A stretch of DNA of 64,000 nucleotides from Cladocopium goreaui (Eukaryota; Sar; Dinophyceae; Suessiales; Symbiodiniaceae), in assembly GCA_947184155.2 (NCBI GenBank), contig CAMXCT020003646.1:437028-501027 (forward strand). The letters run 5' to 3'. A model generated the notes under the pieces. The model was given only the letters and a program-made list of their open reading frames with translations, was not told where the DNA came from and did not search any database. Both the position numbers and the translations under genes were made by a program. Positions 21,477 through 33,722 of the stretch are shown here, one piece after another; the first letter of the stretch is position 1, and every line of letters begins with the position of its first letter.

Positions 21477-24400
21477 CTAAGCCAGAGAAACACCTTGGCC
21501 CCTGGCCATTTTCAGCTTTTCACAGGGAGGTGTGCAAAAGGCCGTAGCCACCACCCCTTGGAACAGTGCACCATGGCCTCAAGGATTGATAAATCTTATG
21601 ACTTTGCCAAGTAACCGAAGAAGCCAGACCTCAGTACCGCACAAAAGGCTCAGCCCTTCACATGCTCTGCAACTTGAATGTAGAACTGATCCCTCTATTC
21701 ATCCAGAGTTCGTACCTGAACACTGAAGACCCTACCCAAGCATTATATTCTCATGGTACATTGGGGGGGGGCCACAACCTGCAAATCCTAAGGGATCATC
21801 CCAGTACTCAAAGATCCAAGGTTGGTGCCCTGCATGCACCGCGACAGCATCCACCGGGTCGTCTATACGTGCCCACTGCATGAGTCTTGAGCAAGCAGGA
21901 TACACCTGCACGAGCAATGCGCTGGCACAACAATGTTTGAGCAGTTGCCACCGGTAGCTATGCTTGTCAGATACAACTTGCAAGAAAATGAGTGCATTGC
22001 AAACCAGCAGTGGAGATATAAAGAATAAGTTGCCAGTTTCAGCTCCCTTAATCATCACTTAGCGTATGTTCATCCAACTCCGCCAGGCAGTGACCAAAGC
22101 TGCCCCTTGCCATGTCTGGATCCCTGTCTCAGTTGCCCACCACTAAGCCACTCAGCAAGCCGATGACAATGGATGATGTTGGGGTTGCCACGTCACACAA
22201 GGCTGTACACGCCACGAGACCGCTCAACACCTCGGCCATGTTCCCGGACCTACCGTTTTGTTTGGTCCAAAGCCCGCGGCCTTCCCCACTCAGGGCCCCC
22301 AGCTCCATTGCACAAAAAGCCTGTGCTGTGCACGTGCAAACACAGGAAATCAGAGGAAACAAAACTTGCCGACACTGCGTTCACTGCGTTGAACATGTGA
22401 CAAGCAAAAACGTTGATGTTGGGCCCCGGAGCCTACGTCCAAATTCCTCGGGTCTCATTGTGTGTTCTCAAGGCGGTTGAACAGGGTCAGAATCACATCG
22501 CATGTCACAAGAAATCCCAACAGCACAAGTTTGCCACCAAAACGGGAAGAGCACCGTTTAGACCCCAGTTGCAGCCGAAATTCAAATGAAAGCCATAAAG
22601 GTAGAGACAAGCTCCGAGACCAGCTGCAGATCCAGCGGCTGTCGTATTCCAAGACACTAGGCCCGCCTGGGCATGGCAAGACTTGGCGTTTGGGAATGGA
22701 ACCCGGAAAGCCAAATGAGGGAAATGAGGAATGGGGGATATTAGCCAATGGAAGGAGTATTCAACCAACAACTGTCACGATCATCATAGTATGTCGCAGC
22801 ATTAAGGAGAACGGACATTTGTGCCGAGATACCAATCTCCCGGATGGATCAGCTGATAGCACAGACCTTCACATGGAACTTTGACCAGCGAATCGTACTT
22901 TGTTGCCATCCCTTTTCAAGCCAGTGATTGCCCTGCATTCATTGGCAACTTTCAAATTTCCACAACAAGACCTTATGCATGCAAGGTGCCCAGCGTTGAA
23001 TCCGTACCAGCCAACCCACAATGTAAACATGCCTCGTCCGCGGTCCACAATAGAGACCGTCAGAATGGCAGAATTTGGCACAAGCCTGGTGTTTTTCCAC
23101 AAAACTCCACCCTTTGGCCAAGCAACCCATAACCTGCAAGTAGCTGCACGTCTGGAATTCCAGCTTGTCCCGAGCCTACCAGTAGAGCTGGAGGGGGCAG
23201 AACCTTTTCCATCTCTGTTCTGCTTCAATCAACAAACCTCCAAATGTAAAGTATTGTAAAGTATTGTAAAGTCCTAGCATGTAGATTCAATGTCGATGCT
23301 TACATCTCGCTCCGGCAGCTTTCGGTCTTGTATCTCTCAATCCGATTCCCTGCCTCATCATCAAATCTTCGCTGCCAATCCTCATCGCCTAGCCCCAACT
23401 CCTCAGCCTTTCCAGCTTCGGCATCCATCCAGTTGCGGCCTGCGGGAAAGCTCGGGAAAGCTGCAATGGAAAGTCCCCAGAAAGTGCGTCACTGTTCCAG
23501 GCCACATATGCTGAACGTCTGAAGTTATCTCCACACTTCCGCAGCAAGGCAAAACTGCCAAGGGCAAATGCTTTGGTGCTGGCAGGCCACCTTCGTCATC
23601 CCTCAGCTGCAACGGACGCAGCGGAATATCTTTCATGTTCCTGTGTGGAAATGGCCTAACAACTCTTCAAACTTGTCAAATCGGCCACGGAACTAACTAA
23701 CTGACATTTATTAAACATTTAGGATTTTACCATTTCTGCATCAGTTGTATTTTCATCAACTTCTCGATCATCGATCATCTGTTGGCTGTTTAATGTTCAA
23801 AAGTCAGCCATCAAAATCCATGTGCCAATCATTGCCTGAAAATAGCGTGCCCCCAAACCCAATGGATTATCATCATGTTTCCTACGTTTCCCGCATTCAT
23901 AGGGCCATAATGGGCCATATATTATTCCTGGACCATTCATAGGGCCATATGTTTCCCCCATTACGGGACCATTTCTCCAATGGATCATCATTTTCCCATG
24001 GATTTTCAACGCCAAACTTGTCAAGTCCACGGCACTGCTCCAGCTCACGGCACATGATCCGCCGGCCCAGCAGCAGGCAACCGGCCAAGGCGGCGCAGCC
24101 TCCGGTCAGATGGACCTTGCAACCAAAAGAGCTGGGCATCGCTGCCTTCATGTGATTTAATGATATTTAATGATATTTAATGATATTTAATGATATTTAA
24201 TGATATTTAATGATATTTAATGTGTCTCTAAAAATCTAGAATGGGTGACTCTGATTTAACTTTCGCTTCCACTGAAACCACTGGTGCTGAGGTCTGGGGG
24301 ACAGAGTCCCCAAACTGTTCCTACCCTTTTTTGAATCGCAGCTGTTTCGCTTTCACCGACATCCATGAGGCAAGCGTTTTAGCTCGCACCATCAGAGTTT

Positions 24401-25191
24401 CGCATTGTCAATGCCATGAATGGCATAGATGGCCTGACCAACACACAGCAGCAAACAACACTGCTCAGCCGTCCGCCCAACAAAAACTACGACAGCAGCC
24501 TGCACCATGATGAGGCTTGAAATCATGGTGGGGAAACCGCCCATGAAGATCAGCATGGCCTTGGAACGGGACTTCAAGATACTTCACCCCTGTTCGCTGT
24601 GGGCGCCACACAAGACTATCAAGACTTAGAAATACTTCAGATTTATGGCAAACTTGTTTTGGGGGGCAGGTCGTGCAGCACAAGTTGCTGACACGGCTGC
24701 CACAACTGCAGCGCCACGTTGCAACGTTGGTGCAACAAATGGCTGGAAGGGAGCTGCATAATCTCCACCTGAGGAAGGCTTCAAACCCCGGGCCCCATAT
24801 CCCTGTGCAGCACTTCATCCCAAGCTCCCTGGCCTAGCACGAGGCCTATCAAAGGCGCCGAGACAGATGCCAGAGAGAGGAGCTTCCCCGGCCGCCTGCA
24901 AACTCATTAAAACTGCTGCATGCCAGGGGCGCGAAACTGTCTCATCACCAACACCATCATCATCATCATCATCAGCAGCATCATCATCATCCTCATCATC
25001 ATCATAATCATCATCATCATCATCAGCATCATCATCATCATCATCATCATCACCATCACCATCACCATCACCATCACCACCATCATCATCATCATCACCA
25101 TCATCATCATAATCATCAGCATCATCATCATCAGCATCAGCATCAGCATCATTATCACCATCACTATCACCATCATCATCATCACCATCAC

Positions 25192-25233
<42 letters not shown>

Positions 25234-25403
25234 CACCAGCATCAGCATCATCATCATCATCAGCATCACCATCATCATCATCATCATCATCACCATCATC
25301 ACCATCATCATCATCACCATCACCATCACATCATCACCATCACCATCATCATCAGCATCATCATCACCATCATCATCAGCATCATCATCATCAGCATCAT
25401 CAG

Positions 25404-25470
<67 letters not shown>

Positions 25471-25660
25471 ATCATCATCATCATCCTCGGCATCACCGTC
25501 ACCGTCACCGTCACCATCACCATCACCATCACCGTCACCATCACCACCACCACCACCACCACCATCATCATCATCAGCATCATCAGCATCATCAGCATCA
25601 GCATCATCATCATCATCATCATCATCACCAGCATCATCATCATCATCATCTTCTTCTTCT

Positions 25661-25691
<31 letters not shown>

Positions 25692-28600
25692 CAGCATCAC
25701 CGTCACCGTCACCGTCACCATCACCGTCACCATCACAACCGCCATCACAACCGCATTGAGCGGGCGGCAAATGAGGCACCAAATGAGGCAGCAAATGAGG
25801 CGGCAGAGGCAGCAAGGGCAAGAGCAGTGGCAAGAGCAGTAGCAAGAGCAGTAGCAAGAACAGCAGGAACACCCAGAGTCGGTCCAGAAAGTACCCACCA
25901 CTGCGCCACTGTGTCAATGCTCCAGGTGCCGGTGAGTGGGGTGAGTCTGAGTCAGTTCCCTTCCAAGTGAGCAACCGTGCCTTACGAGGCACAGCGTCAG
26001 CACGACGACGCACCTGCCACGAGCAGCGGGATCTGAGCTACTGGCCAAGCCTTTGCCAAGTTCCATGCCAGGAAAACAGCGAACAGAGGGCTGCCCGTTC
26101 GGCAGTAAGGACTTTCAGAGCCCCATTTCTTGACCAATGTCACATAACCATCCCAAATCCAACATTTTCGAGTGGAGAGTTTGGGGCGTTGCTTTTCTAG
26201 ACTTGAAGAGACTGGGCCCCCAGCCACACTTCTAGGCCAAGTCCAGCTAGCAAAGGCAGCTCAGGGAGCTTCGCTCCCGCCAGCCACGTCAATGGTGCCA
26301 GCTGCTCATACATCACCAGCCTCTGCCATAGTGGAACGACATCGCCCCAAACAAGAACTGGAGGTAGAGAAGATCAATGAAGATGAGTCTGATCATGTCA
26401 CACTTTTCTGTCCGACTGTTGGGGGGTCAACAACCAAAATCATTTCACCACACCAGGCATACCAGGTGAAATGAGGGTGCGGTGCGCCTGCATATTCGCG
26501 CGACGGAAGCGATGCAATTCAGCAAGGCCCAGCTTGAGATGGGCCCAGCATCGGCAGGGCCTGACCATGCAACAGCCAATGTCCGAGCTGTGGCAGAGCC
26601 CCACTGTGGGATCCTGGCCTGTGACTCCTGCCACGAAGCAGACGGACCGCATCATGATATCGAAGTTTCGGAGGGCACTTGCGACCTAAGTCATACACAT
26701 GCGGCACATGCGGACAGCGTGCAGTAGGAATATTTACCAAAAACTGCTCCAACCTCCCAAACCACCAGCAGTCCGCGGATCATATCAAATCACCACGATC
26801 GAGGTGATACAAATTCCCATCGCATTGTCGTAGCATTTCTTAGCCTCCCCACTTGCGGTTTGCGCGCGAGCTTCGCGAGCTCGGTCCTCAAACGTCGCAT
26901 GGACATACAGCCGAAGCCAGAAGAAGTTGCAGGGGTTATGTATGCACTTATTTGTTCATCGTGGATAGACTGATAGTAGGCTCTCTCTTTGATTGAAGCT
27001 GAGCTGCCAGTTTCCAGTTGTGAAGAGCCCTGCCAAGACTAGAAGCATCCACACCCGCGGAGCCCAAATGGTGCGAAGTGCAGCCACCAATGGCGCTGTC
27101 ATGCTGCTCCCAGCCTGGATTGAAGCTGATGGATGAAGTGTTGCCCCCAAACAACTGCCTATCTTGACCATTCCAACAGTTTGAAACGATGGGTCATGCC
27201 CCGACAAGACAAGTAGCTTTGCCAGAAGTCTCCACGGTGGCAATGCAAACTGTTCCAGTGAGACCACCAATCATGGCCACGGACCGAGTGAGTTCCTGAG
27301 CAGTTTATCCTTCCAGCTCCAAGACTTACTCTCATCTCCAAGCCCTCAAAAGCCAGTGAAAAATTCGGCCAAGTCTCATAAACATCCCGCTTTTCAAGCA
27401 GTTTGATCATCCCAGTCACCGTCTCCTGGAAGCCTGTTCCAGCCTCAGGCCATCACCAATGGCACTCCATGGCACTCCATCCCAGCGCTGAGTGCTGCTG
27501 AGCGCCTGAGCTCCTGACGCCGCGCTGTGCCCGGATCACTTCGCCGATGGCGCGCCGGGCCGACTTGTCGCTGGGATCGAAAAAGGCAGCAGAGGAGGCC
27601 ACCTCTGTGACCTGTGAAGAGGTGCTGGGGTGAGGTGTGGCCAGCCATGGCATCATGGGCATACCATGGGTAGTATACAACGGGCAGTCTACAATGGGTA
27701 GCATACCATGGGTGATGCATGATGACCGGTTTTTGATGCACCAACTAGACATGAAACCAAAAGCGAAGTCGTGCAGAAGAGGGGCCAGCAATAGAAGCAG
27801 CACCCAGAAGGCGGGCATATGCCTTTCGTCATTGGAACCACCTCAGCGCCGTTTCTTCTGAAGGCCTACAACTGTGCCAAACTAGTTGTGCCATCACTGG
27901 TGTAGAAGGTGTCCAAACAAATTGTCAGATTGGATTGCTGCACCCAATGCAGTCACGACACGCTTTTGGCGCAAAAGCGATCCGAACTTTGCCTAGAGCA
28001 GAAGAATTAACTGAATGCCCAAAAGTAGTAGCACGGCAAGCACTGTGAACCCGGCCTCTGCAAGTAGCGGCAACAGTGAGAGCAAGCTTGCCTTTAGGCA
28101 TCGGGAACAGCAGCATCTGCCCCTTTGTGCACTATGTTTCCGGGGCATAGCACATCTGCAAGCGAAACACGAAATCAAAGGAAGAAATGTCTGCCAGGTG
28201 GCCACATCACCAACAATCCCAAAGAGCTGCAACAGCTCTTGCAGCGCAGCGGACACCATGGCACAGGTGGCACAGGTGGCACAATGTATTGGGTTAAGAC
28301 CCCGGATCCGTATCACCCAATCCTCTACTTAAGTGCTAATGGAAAGCTCCAGGAGTCGCCCCAAGTGGGGCGAGTCTGAGGCTTGTTCCGCCCTGAGGCT
28401 CAAGACTTCACTTATTTTGGCATTTCCAGCTCATCTTGATCACAGCAAAATGAAGCGGAGAGGCATGCAGAAAAAACTGGACAAAACCCCCAGTGCATCC
28501 CAGTGCATCCCAGTGCATCCCAGTGCTATCCCACTATCTCCCTTGGTCCAATATGTGCACAATGTGTCAAATTTGGGGATCATGAAGTTGAAATCCGTGC

Positions 28601-30466
28601 AGCCAAAGGACGACACCACTTCCTGCACAATCATGATAGCTGATGCCCTCCCTGAAACGTCCATGCCTTGGAGCGAGTCTCTGGAGTCACTACTTGGATC
28701 TACTCGATGAATCAGGATCTTGATCCATTTTGAGGAACTTACTATAGGTACCTGATGCAAAAATATATATTTTTTCGCAGGCTTCCCAGATTTTCGCTGT
28801 CGATGTATTAAATGTATTATTGTGTATTGCTGCCAAGCTGCAATTGGTCGTACATAAAAAAAACACCACGACCCCAAACACCTTCGGCTAAAGGCGGATA
28901 AACCACGCAGCCCATGACCTGCAGCCACTGGGATGATCTGCGGCAGTGGCGCTGGTGGCTTCACTGGATAGCCAAGGAACAGCTGCGTACGCTAAATATG
29001 CCTCAGCTTGAGAGATGCAGTGGGAGCAATGCATGATTTGTTTGAAGGCTCAGAATCTGACAATGGAGAACCGGGAATAGATTGCAAATAACTCACGTCA
29101 AATAACGAACAAACCAAAACATGCACTGCAAAAAGTCTACAAATCTCTCTTGCAGCTTCAATGCCAGCATGTGCGCTCGCTCTGCCATAGCTCCCGAGCA
29201 AATCCTCAGCCCAAATACACGATTTGATCTTCCTCGCACCGCATTCGTTGGAAACATGATTGGGACTGATCCGGTAGTGAAGCAGGAACAAACGAGTTAG
29301 GACAGTTAGGATTTGACATTTGAGAGGGAACTGCATTTGAATGGATGCTTTTGGAATACAACTCCTGGCCGCTTCTCACTCGCACTCGCCAGTCAGACTT
29401 CCAAGGCCCAAGGTGCTGCCAAGTTTCGTGGCACATGTGGCACAAAAAGCCCAGTTGGAGAGCAAACTCTCATACCTCAGATGGCCGGCTCAAGAGGTGG
29501 AGATCAAATCTGATGTAAATGATGTAGATCAATGACAATCACTCTTAATCACCAGTGGTAATCAAGGGACGACTCTGCCCCATGGGCATCTTGCACAAGG
29601 GTCAGGTTCCAGAATCTCGTCGCCAATGCAAATGCCAGACACGTGACTACAGAATCCATAACGTTCCTTGGTCAAACAAGTTCCCTCCAAAAAAAAAAAT
29701 GGAATCATAGGAATCATAGGAATCATAGAAATCCGGATAAAACATGATAAAACATGATAAAGCTGGTGAAAGTTGAAGATGTTGAAGGAACTGCAGCAGT
29801 ATTCTCCCAGGAGGCCAGGCCCAAAGGCTTCCCGAAGGCTTCACCAAGGTTCTTGGCCAGAACAGTCATTCGATGTGCCTCGCGGACTCCTCCAACTTCC
29901 AACATGGCAAAGCCCAGCTGCATAGACACAACCAGGAACCTTACAACGTGGCCGGAAAATGATATGGATATGTATGATTTTCCATTGATTTCCTCCATCA
30001 AAATATATCGAAATGCAAATTTCTGATCCCATTTCTAGATGATTCATGATCACTATCACGATTGTTGATCACTAGTTGGGTCATGATTATTCATGATGAT
30101 AGGGATAGAAGGAGGCAATATCATTGCCTTCATCACCAGAATGCCCGGGCTCGATGTTGCTGGTCTTTTGCTGCCCTGTTATGAACCGATACAGTGAAAT
30201 ACCTGTTACAATCTGTGGGATAATAATTGCCAAATTCTGGGGAATACCTATGGAGGTACCTACACAAGTGATGTACGGTTATGCGTTAGATCCTGGTACC
30301 CTGGTAAAACCCCAAAATAGCTGGTAAAAGCTGATTCACCCCCCCAACCATATGGTATAATAGGGTTTGACATACAGTATCCCCTGTCTGTCTGAAACTT
30401 TCTGATGATTCGCTCAGGCTCAATCTGCCAAGTAACGTGCAGAGAAGCAGCCATAACGACTGCAAA
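21477..30466 (-). CDS. AMT: Ammonium transporter (Amt/Mep/Rh family), multi-exon
   Basis: Moves ammonium/ammonia across a membrane through an eleven-helix Amt fold. Exons recognised in the right order: 30466-30437 and 29939-29845 (join in phase to SLWLLLCTFLVVSMQLGFAM and LEVGGVRE, helix 1), 24115-24049 (VHLTGGCAALAG), 23629-23540 (HLPLAVL), 23032-22990 and 22866-22833 (LWVGWYGFNAGS), 22666 to about 22590 (NTTAAGSAAG), 22249-22141 (LSGLVAC), 21885 to about 21830 (RIDDPVDAVAVHAG) and 21577-21477 (GALFQGVVATAF, ending TAG). Most neighbouring exon ends agree in phase. Donors include GT, GC and GA. Helices 2-4 (29.8-24.1 kb) and small linkers were not found. The apparent end comes soon after the VHG/GALF segment, so the last one or two helices of a normal Amt seem absent: either a truncated paralogue or a missed exon. 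An 800-bp CAT array lies in the long intron. Confidence 0.85.
24161..24224. repeat. 10-bp tandem repeat (tgatatttaa), six copies
   Basis: Six perfect copies plus partials, inside an AMT intron just upstream of the VHLTGG exon. Confidence 0.95.
24946..25745. repeat. CAT/CAC/CAG trinucleotide array, 800 bp
   Basis: (atc)n with interspersed cac and cag, and short accgtc blocks. It mimics poly-Asp/poly-Met frames on the minus strand and poly-Ile/poly-Ser on the plus strand. It lies in the large AMT intron. Confidence 0.95.
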
Positions 30467-30739
30467 CTTCCCACCTCAACCTCTCCATCTTCTGGGCATG
30501 CCGTAGCATTTCCACTACAGCCTGTCAACAGGAAGTAGGCTTGTCTGAAAATGGAGTTGTACCCCTAGTTTTTCCCTAAATCCACTGATTCATCACCATT
30601 TTCGTGGATATACCGTGCTTTTTCAGACACGCCCAACGCCCATAACATGCAACGACAGTGGAAAATAATGTGGTGAAACAACAGCTCCAAGCCTGGCATT
30701 GGCTAGGCCAGGACCTCACAGGTGCCCATGACCATATGC

Positions 30740-31075
30740 AGATATATTGTGTATATATATATATATCAAAGTTCCATAAATTCATAGACTTTGCAAATGT
30801 AGAATTGCATGTGTATTATTTCTATATATACATTCATTCATTTTTACATATATATATATATATGCATTTGTATATATATATATGTATATTTATTTATTTG
30901 TTTACTTGTTTATTTATTCATTTATTTTTTATTTTTTATTTATATTCATATTTATATTTATGTTACATGTTTATATCTATATTTATGTTACATGTTTATG
31001 TTTATGTTCATATTTATATTTATATTTATATGATTTTATATGCGTATTTTTATTTTTTCTGTATGTGCATCTATG
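30740..31075. repeat. AT-rich TATATT/TTTA simple sequence
   Basis: Tandem tatat, atttatatt and tttatgtta motifs; open frames here are artefacts of composition. Confidence 0.85.
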
Positions 31076-31281
31076 TATATGACATATCTGTGTGCCATAG
31101 ATAAAGCAACTCACATTCGAATGCACCACACGCAGCGAAGCTCCTTGGCCTGGCAGCAAGGAGCTTCTGCCACCCTTAGGCAACGGCAGGGAAGGCGCAA
31201 AGCCAGGGACCCAAAAAAAACGACAAAGAAAAATGAGGATATTCACCACATATCTGCACAATATCTGCACAATATCTGCAC

Positions 31282-31387
31282 GTATTCACCAACAAACAGG
31301 GCAATCTAACTAATGCGATCTACATATTGACATTCACCAACAAACAGATCAAACAGGGGAATCTAACTGCGATCTACATATTGACAT
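31282..31387. repeat. Two ~53-bp direct repeats (attcaccaacaaacag...)
   Basis: The block attcaccaacaaacagg ... gatctacatattgacat occurs twice in tandem with one small insertion. It is preceded by three copies of aatatctgcac. Confidence 0.85.
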
Positions 31388-32254
31388 GCGTTTGTGATAT
31401 TTCTATATATTTCTGCTGTTTGTTTTAAAAAAGGCTGATAGTTTCCAACACTATTGGAAACAATGGGGCCACGAAGCCCAGATGAGAAAGACACGGATCC
31501 TAGCTGGCTAGAACATCTTGCAACCAAAGCACATCTACCAACAGGAGGCCCCCCCCCCCTCGTTTGCTACTTCCCAAAAGATTGAGCCAGAAAGCTGCAG
31601 TGCGAAGCAGGAGGGACACCAAGGATACACCCAACCATTTATGTTTTTTGCCCTTCAATTTTCTTGATGTTTTGGGGCACCTTTTAAATGAAAAGGATCA
31701 TTAAGACGTTGCAAACGGCTCTGGACGGTCTGTAGCTTGGCAGGAGCCAAAACTAGTCCAGTGAAGGGGGTCCAGTGCCTTGAAGTACTCTCCTCGAGTC
31801 AGAAAGAGGGAGGAAAGCCAGAGGTTGAAGCCGGTCTGCATGAACATTTGACCTGCATTGATAGTTCCCGCAGCTGGAAAAAAATGGTGCTGTAATTTTC
31901 ACCCATCAACCCCTAGGCAAACCCCCAGTTCTTGGGAATCATAACCCAATTTAGTTGGTAGCAACCATCGCCACGATCCGCTGTGGATGGCATGCAGAAG
32001 GCTGCCTATTGTCATGACAAAGTGCTGCAGGTAGGGAGCAAATAGCTGAGTTACCTTAGAGACCCCATGGCTTCACAAAATGGCAAAACCTTGTAGATCC
32101 TTGTAGTGTAATCTTTAGGTGCTCTGGCGAAGTGTATGATATGCATGGGCATGCCAAAACATTACATGTGCTGCTTAGAGTGCAAATAGGTGGACACTCA
32201 CATACCTGCAAAATAATGTGATTTTCTATATTACACGTGTATATACATATATAC

Positions 32255-32286
<32 letters not shown>

Positions 32287-32847
32287 GTGTGTGTGTATTG
32301 TACATAATCTTGTATCTGTGCGTACGTCTGGTCACGTCTATTATAGTGCATCAGTTACATGGTGGACTTTCTGGTAATGCAGGGCTTCAAAGTGTCGCAT
32401 GCTCTTATTGGCTGCGGCTGAAGTTTGAGAATCGCACGAGAAAGATGCCCTCAGACCATGGGGAGGGCAAGAAGCAAAAAAAAACTTTGAATGCTTGCAC
32501 GCAGACATACGCAGACGGCTATCTCGGGTTCAGACTGGGAAAGCCAAGAAATACAACCTCGGAGGTCGGTGACAAGTTTGTACAAATCTGAACCATTTCT
32601 GCAAATGCTTCGTCGAGCAGCGACCCCGCAATACGGAATTGCTGCAGGAAGTTTGCAATCTTGAAGCCACCCTCCCAGGTTCGCAATGTGGCTTTGTGTG
32701 AGAATAAAGTACCCCTAAATCCACTGGTCAGCCATCATTCTCTCCATTAAGACTGCCATTTTGGGTCTGCTCCTTTTTTGGATAGACCCGTTTCAGAATC
32801 AAGGACGCAATTCCAAAAACATCCAAAAACTGTCAGCTCTTGACCCC
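31388..32847. other. No recognised gene
   Basis: Mixed sequence with a TA/CA microsatellite at about 32235-32297. I see no supported coding sequence. Confidence 0.4.
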
Positions 32848-33256
32848 TCAGAAACAAAGAATCCTCGCCCAGCCTCTCGCGCAGAGGACTGAACAGCCCA
32901 CAAGAACCAGCCATAAAGACCCAACCTGCTCAACATCTGGTGACAGCCTCACATCCTTGAAGCCTATACCTTGATATACCTTGCTCAAATGTCTTCGTGG
33001 TTTCAGAGTGTCGAAAAGTTGCCGGCCCAGGACCATGCCTAAGCACCAGCAAGATCCAGCCAATGACTCCTTCATTTTCGTGATATTTGTAGGACGCGTC
33101 ATCCTGCCACACCAGGGAGTTCCGACTCAAGGTTGACTGCAGAACAGCACAGCACCAGTGCCCAACCACCATCCATTGCCTTGATCTTGCCAAAGCCGAC
33201 CAACATGATGTGTATAACCCCAATCCTGGGCAATTCTCAGCTAACTGTAACTGCTT

Positions 33257-33718
33257 TCATCTAACATGGTAGCACACAGGACCAAACTCAACATTCCACT
33301 GCCACCAAGGGGCATGAAGCACATTGGGATCCTCAGTTGCAGCCGGGGAGCATGCATCATGCAAACACGAATCCACAGGAAAGCACTCGAGTCTCATTTG
33401 TATCTCTGTCTGAATATTGGAGCGCAGTGATTCAAACCGAGTCGCATCAAGTCTAGCTCCCCAATCTTGGACTGCAGGAGTGTATAGCCCAGAGCTATCA
33501 ATATGAGCAGGGATGTCTGAATCACCTGACCCGTAGCCACTTGTGGCCACCGGTGGCATCGAGCTCAAATCATCCAACGGGCATTGCCCCAGAAGGTATC
33601 GCAAGTGTCTCCCAGTCCCCACCTGCGCTAGCATGAAAAGGATCTCGGAGAGGACCTCACAGGCCTTCAGCCCATCTCCATCATACTTGTAGGCCAACAA
33701 GTGGATGGTGTGCATCAC
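33257..33718 (-). CDS. Candidate exon of an unrecognised gene
   Basis: A 153-codon open stretch with balanced composition and a TAG acceptor-like end at the right (GGTAG/GTG). A further candidate exon of the same strand is at about 33040-32985 (LGRQLFDTLKPRRHLSK before AAG/GTATAT). No family recognised. The strand agrees with the downstream gene cluster. Confidence 0.35.
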   Translation of the reverse strand: MMHTIHLLAYKYDGDGLKACEVLSEILFMLAQVGTGRHLRYLLGQCPLDDLSSMPPVATSGYGSGDSDIPAHIDSSGLYTPAVQDWGARLDATRFESLRSNIQTEIQMRLECFPVDSCLHDACSPAATEDPNVLHAPWWQWNVEFGPVCYHVR

Positions 33719-33722
33719 CTAC

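Noticed and set aside
21541-21550. CCGTAGCCA resembling the 5' half of the spliced leader
   Set aside because: It lies inside an AMT exon on the opposite strand and lacks the GGCTCAAG half.
24907-26013. 368-codon minus-strand frame rich in Asp and Met
   Set aside because: It is the CAT trinucleotide array read in one frame; the ends have no splice or domain support.
28200-28290. Minus-strand CATCAMVSAALQE as AMT helix 3
   Set aside because: The motif is suggestive, but no clean splice sites or phase could be shown, and a rival candidate at about 28900 would be out of order. Not listed as an exon.
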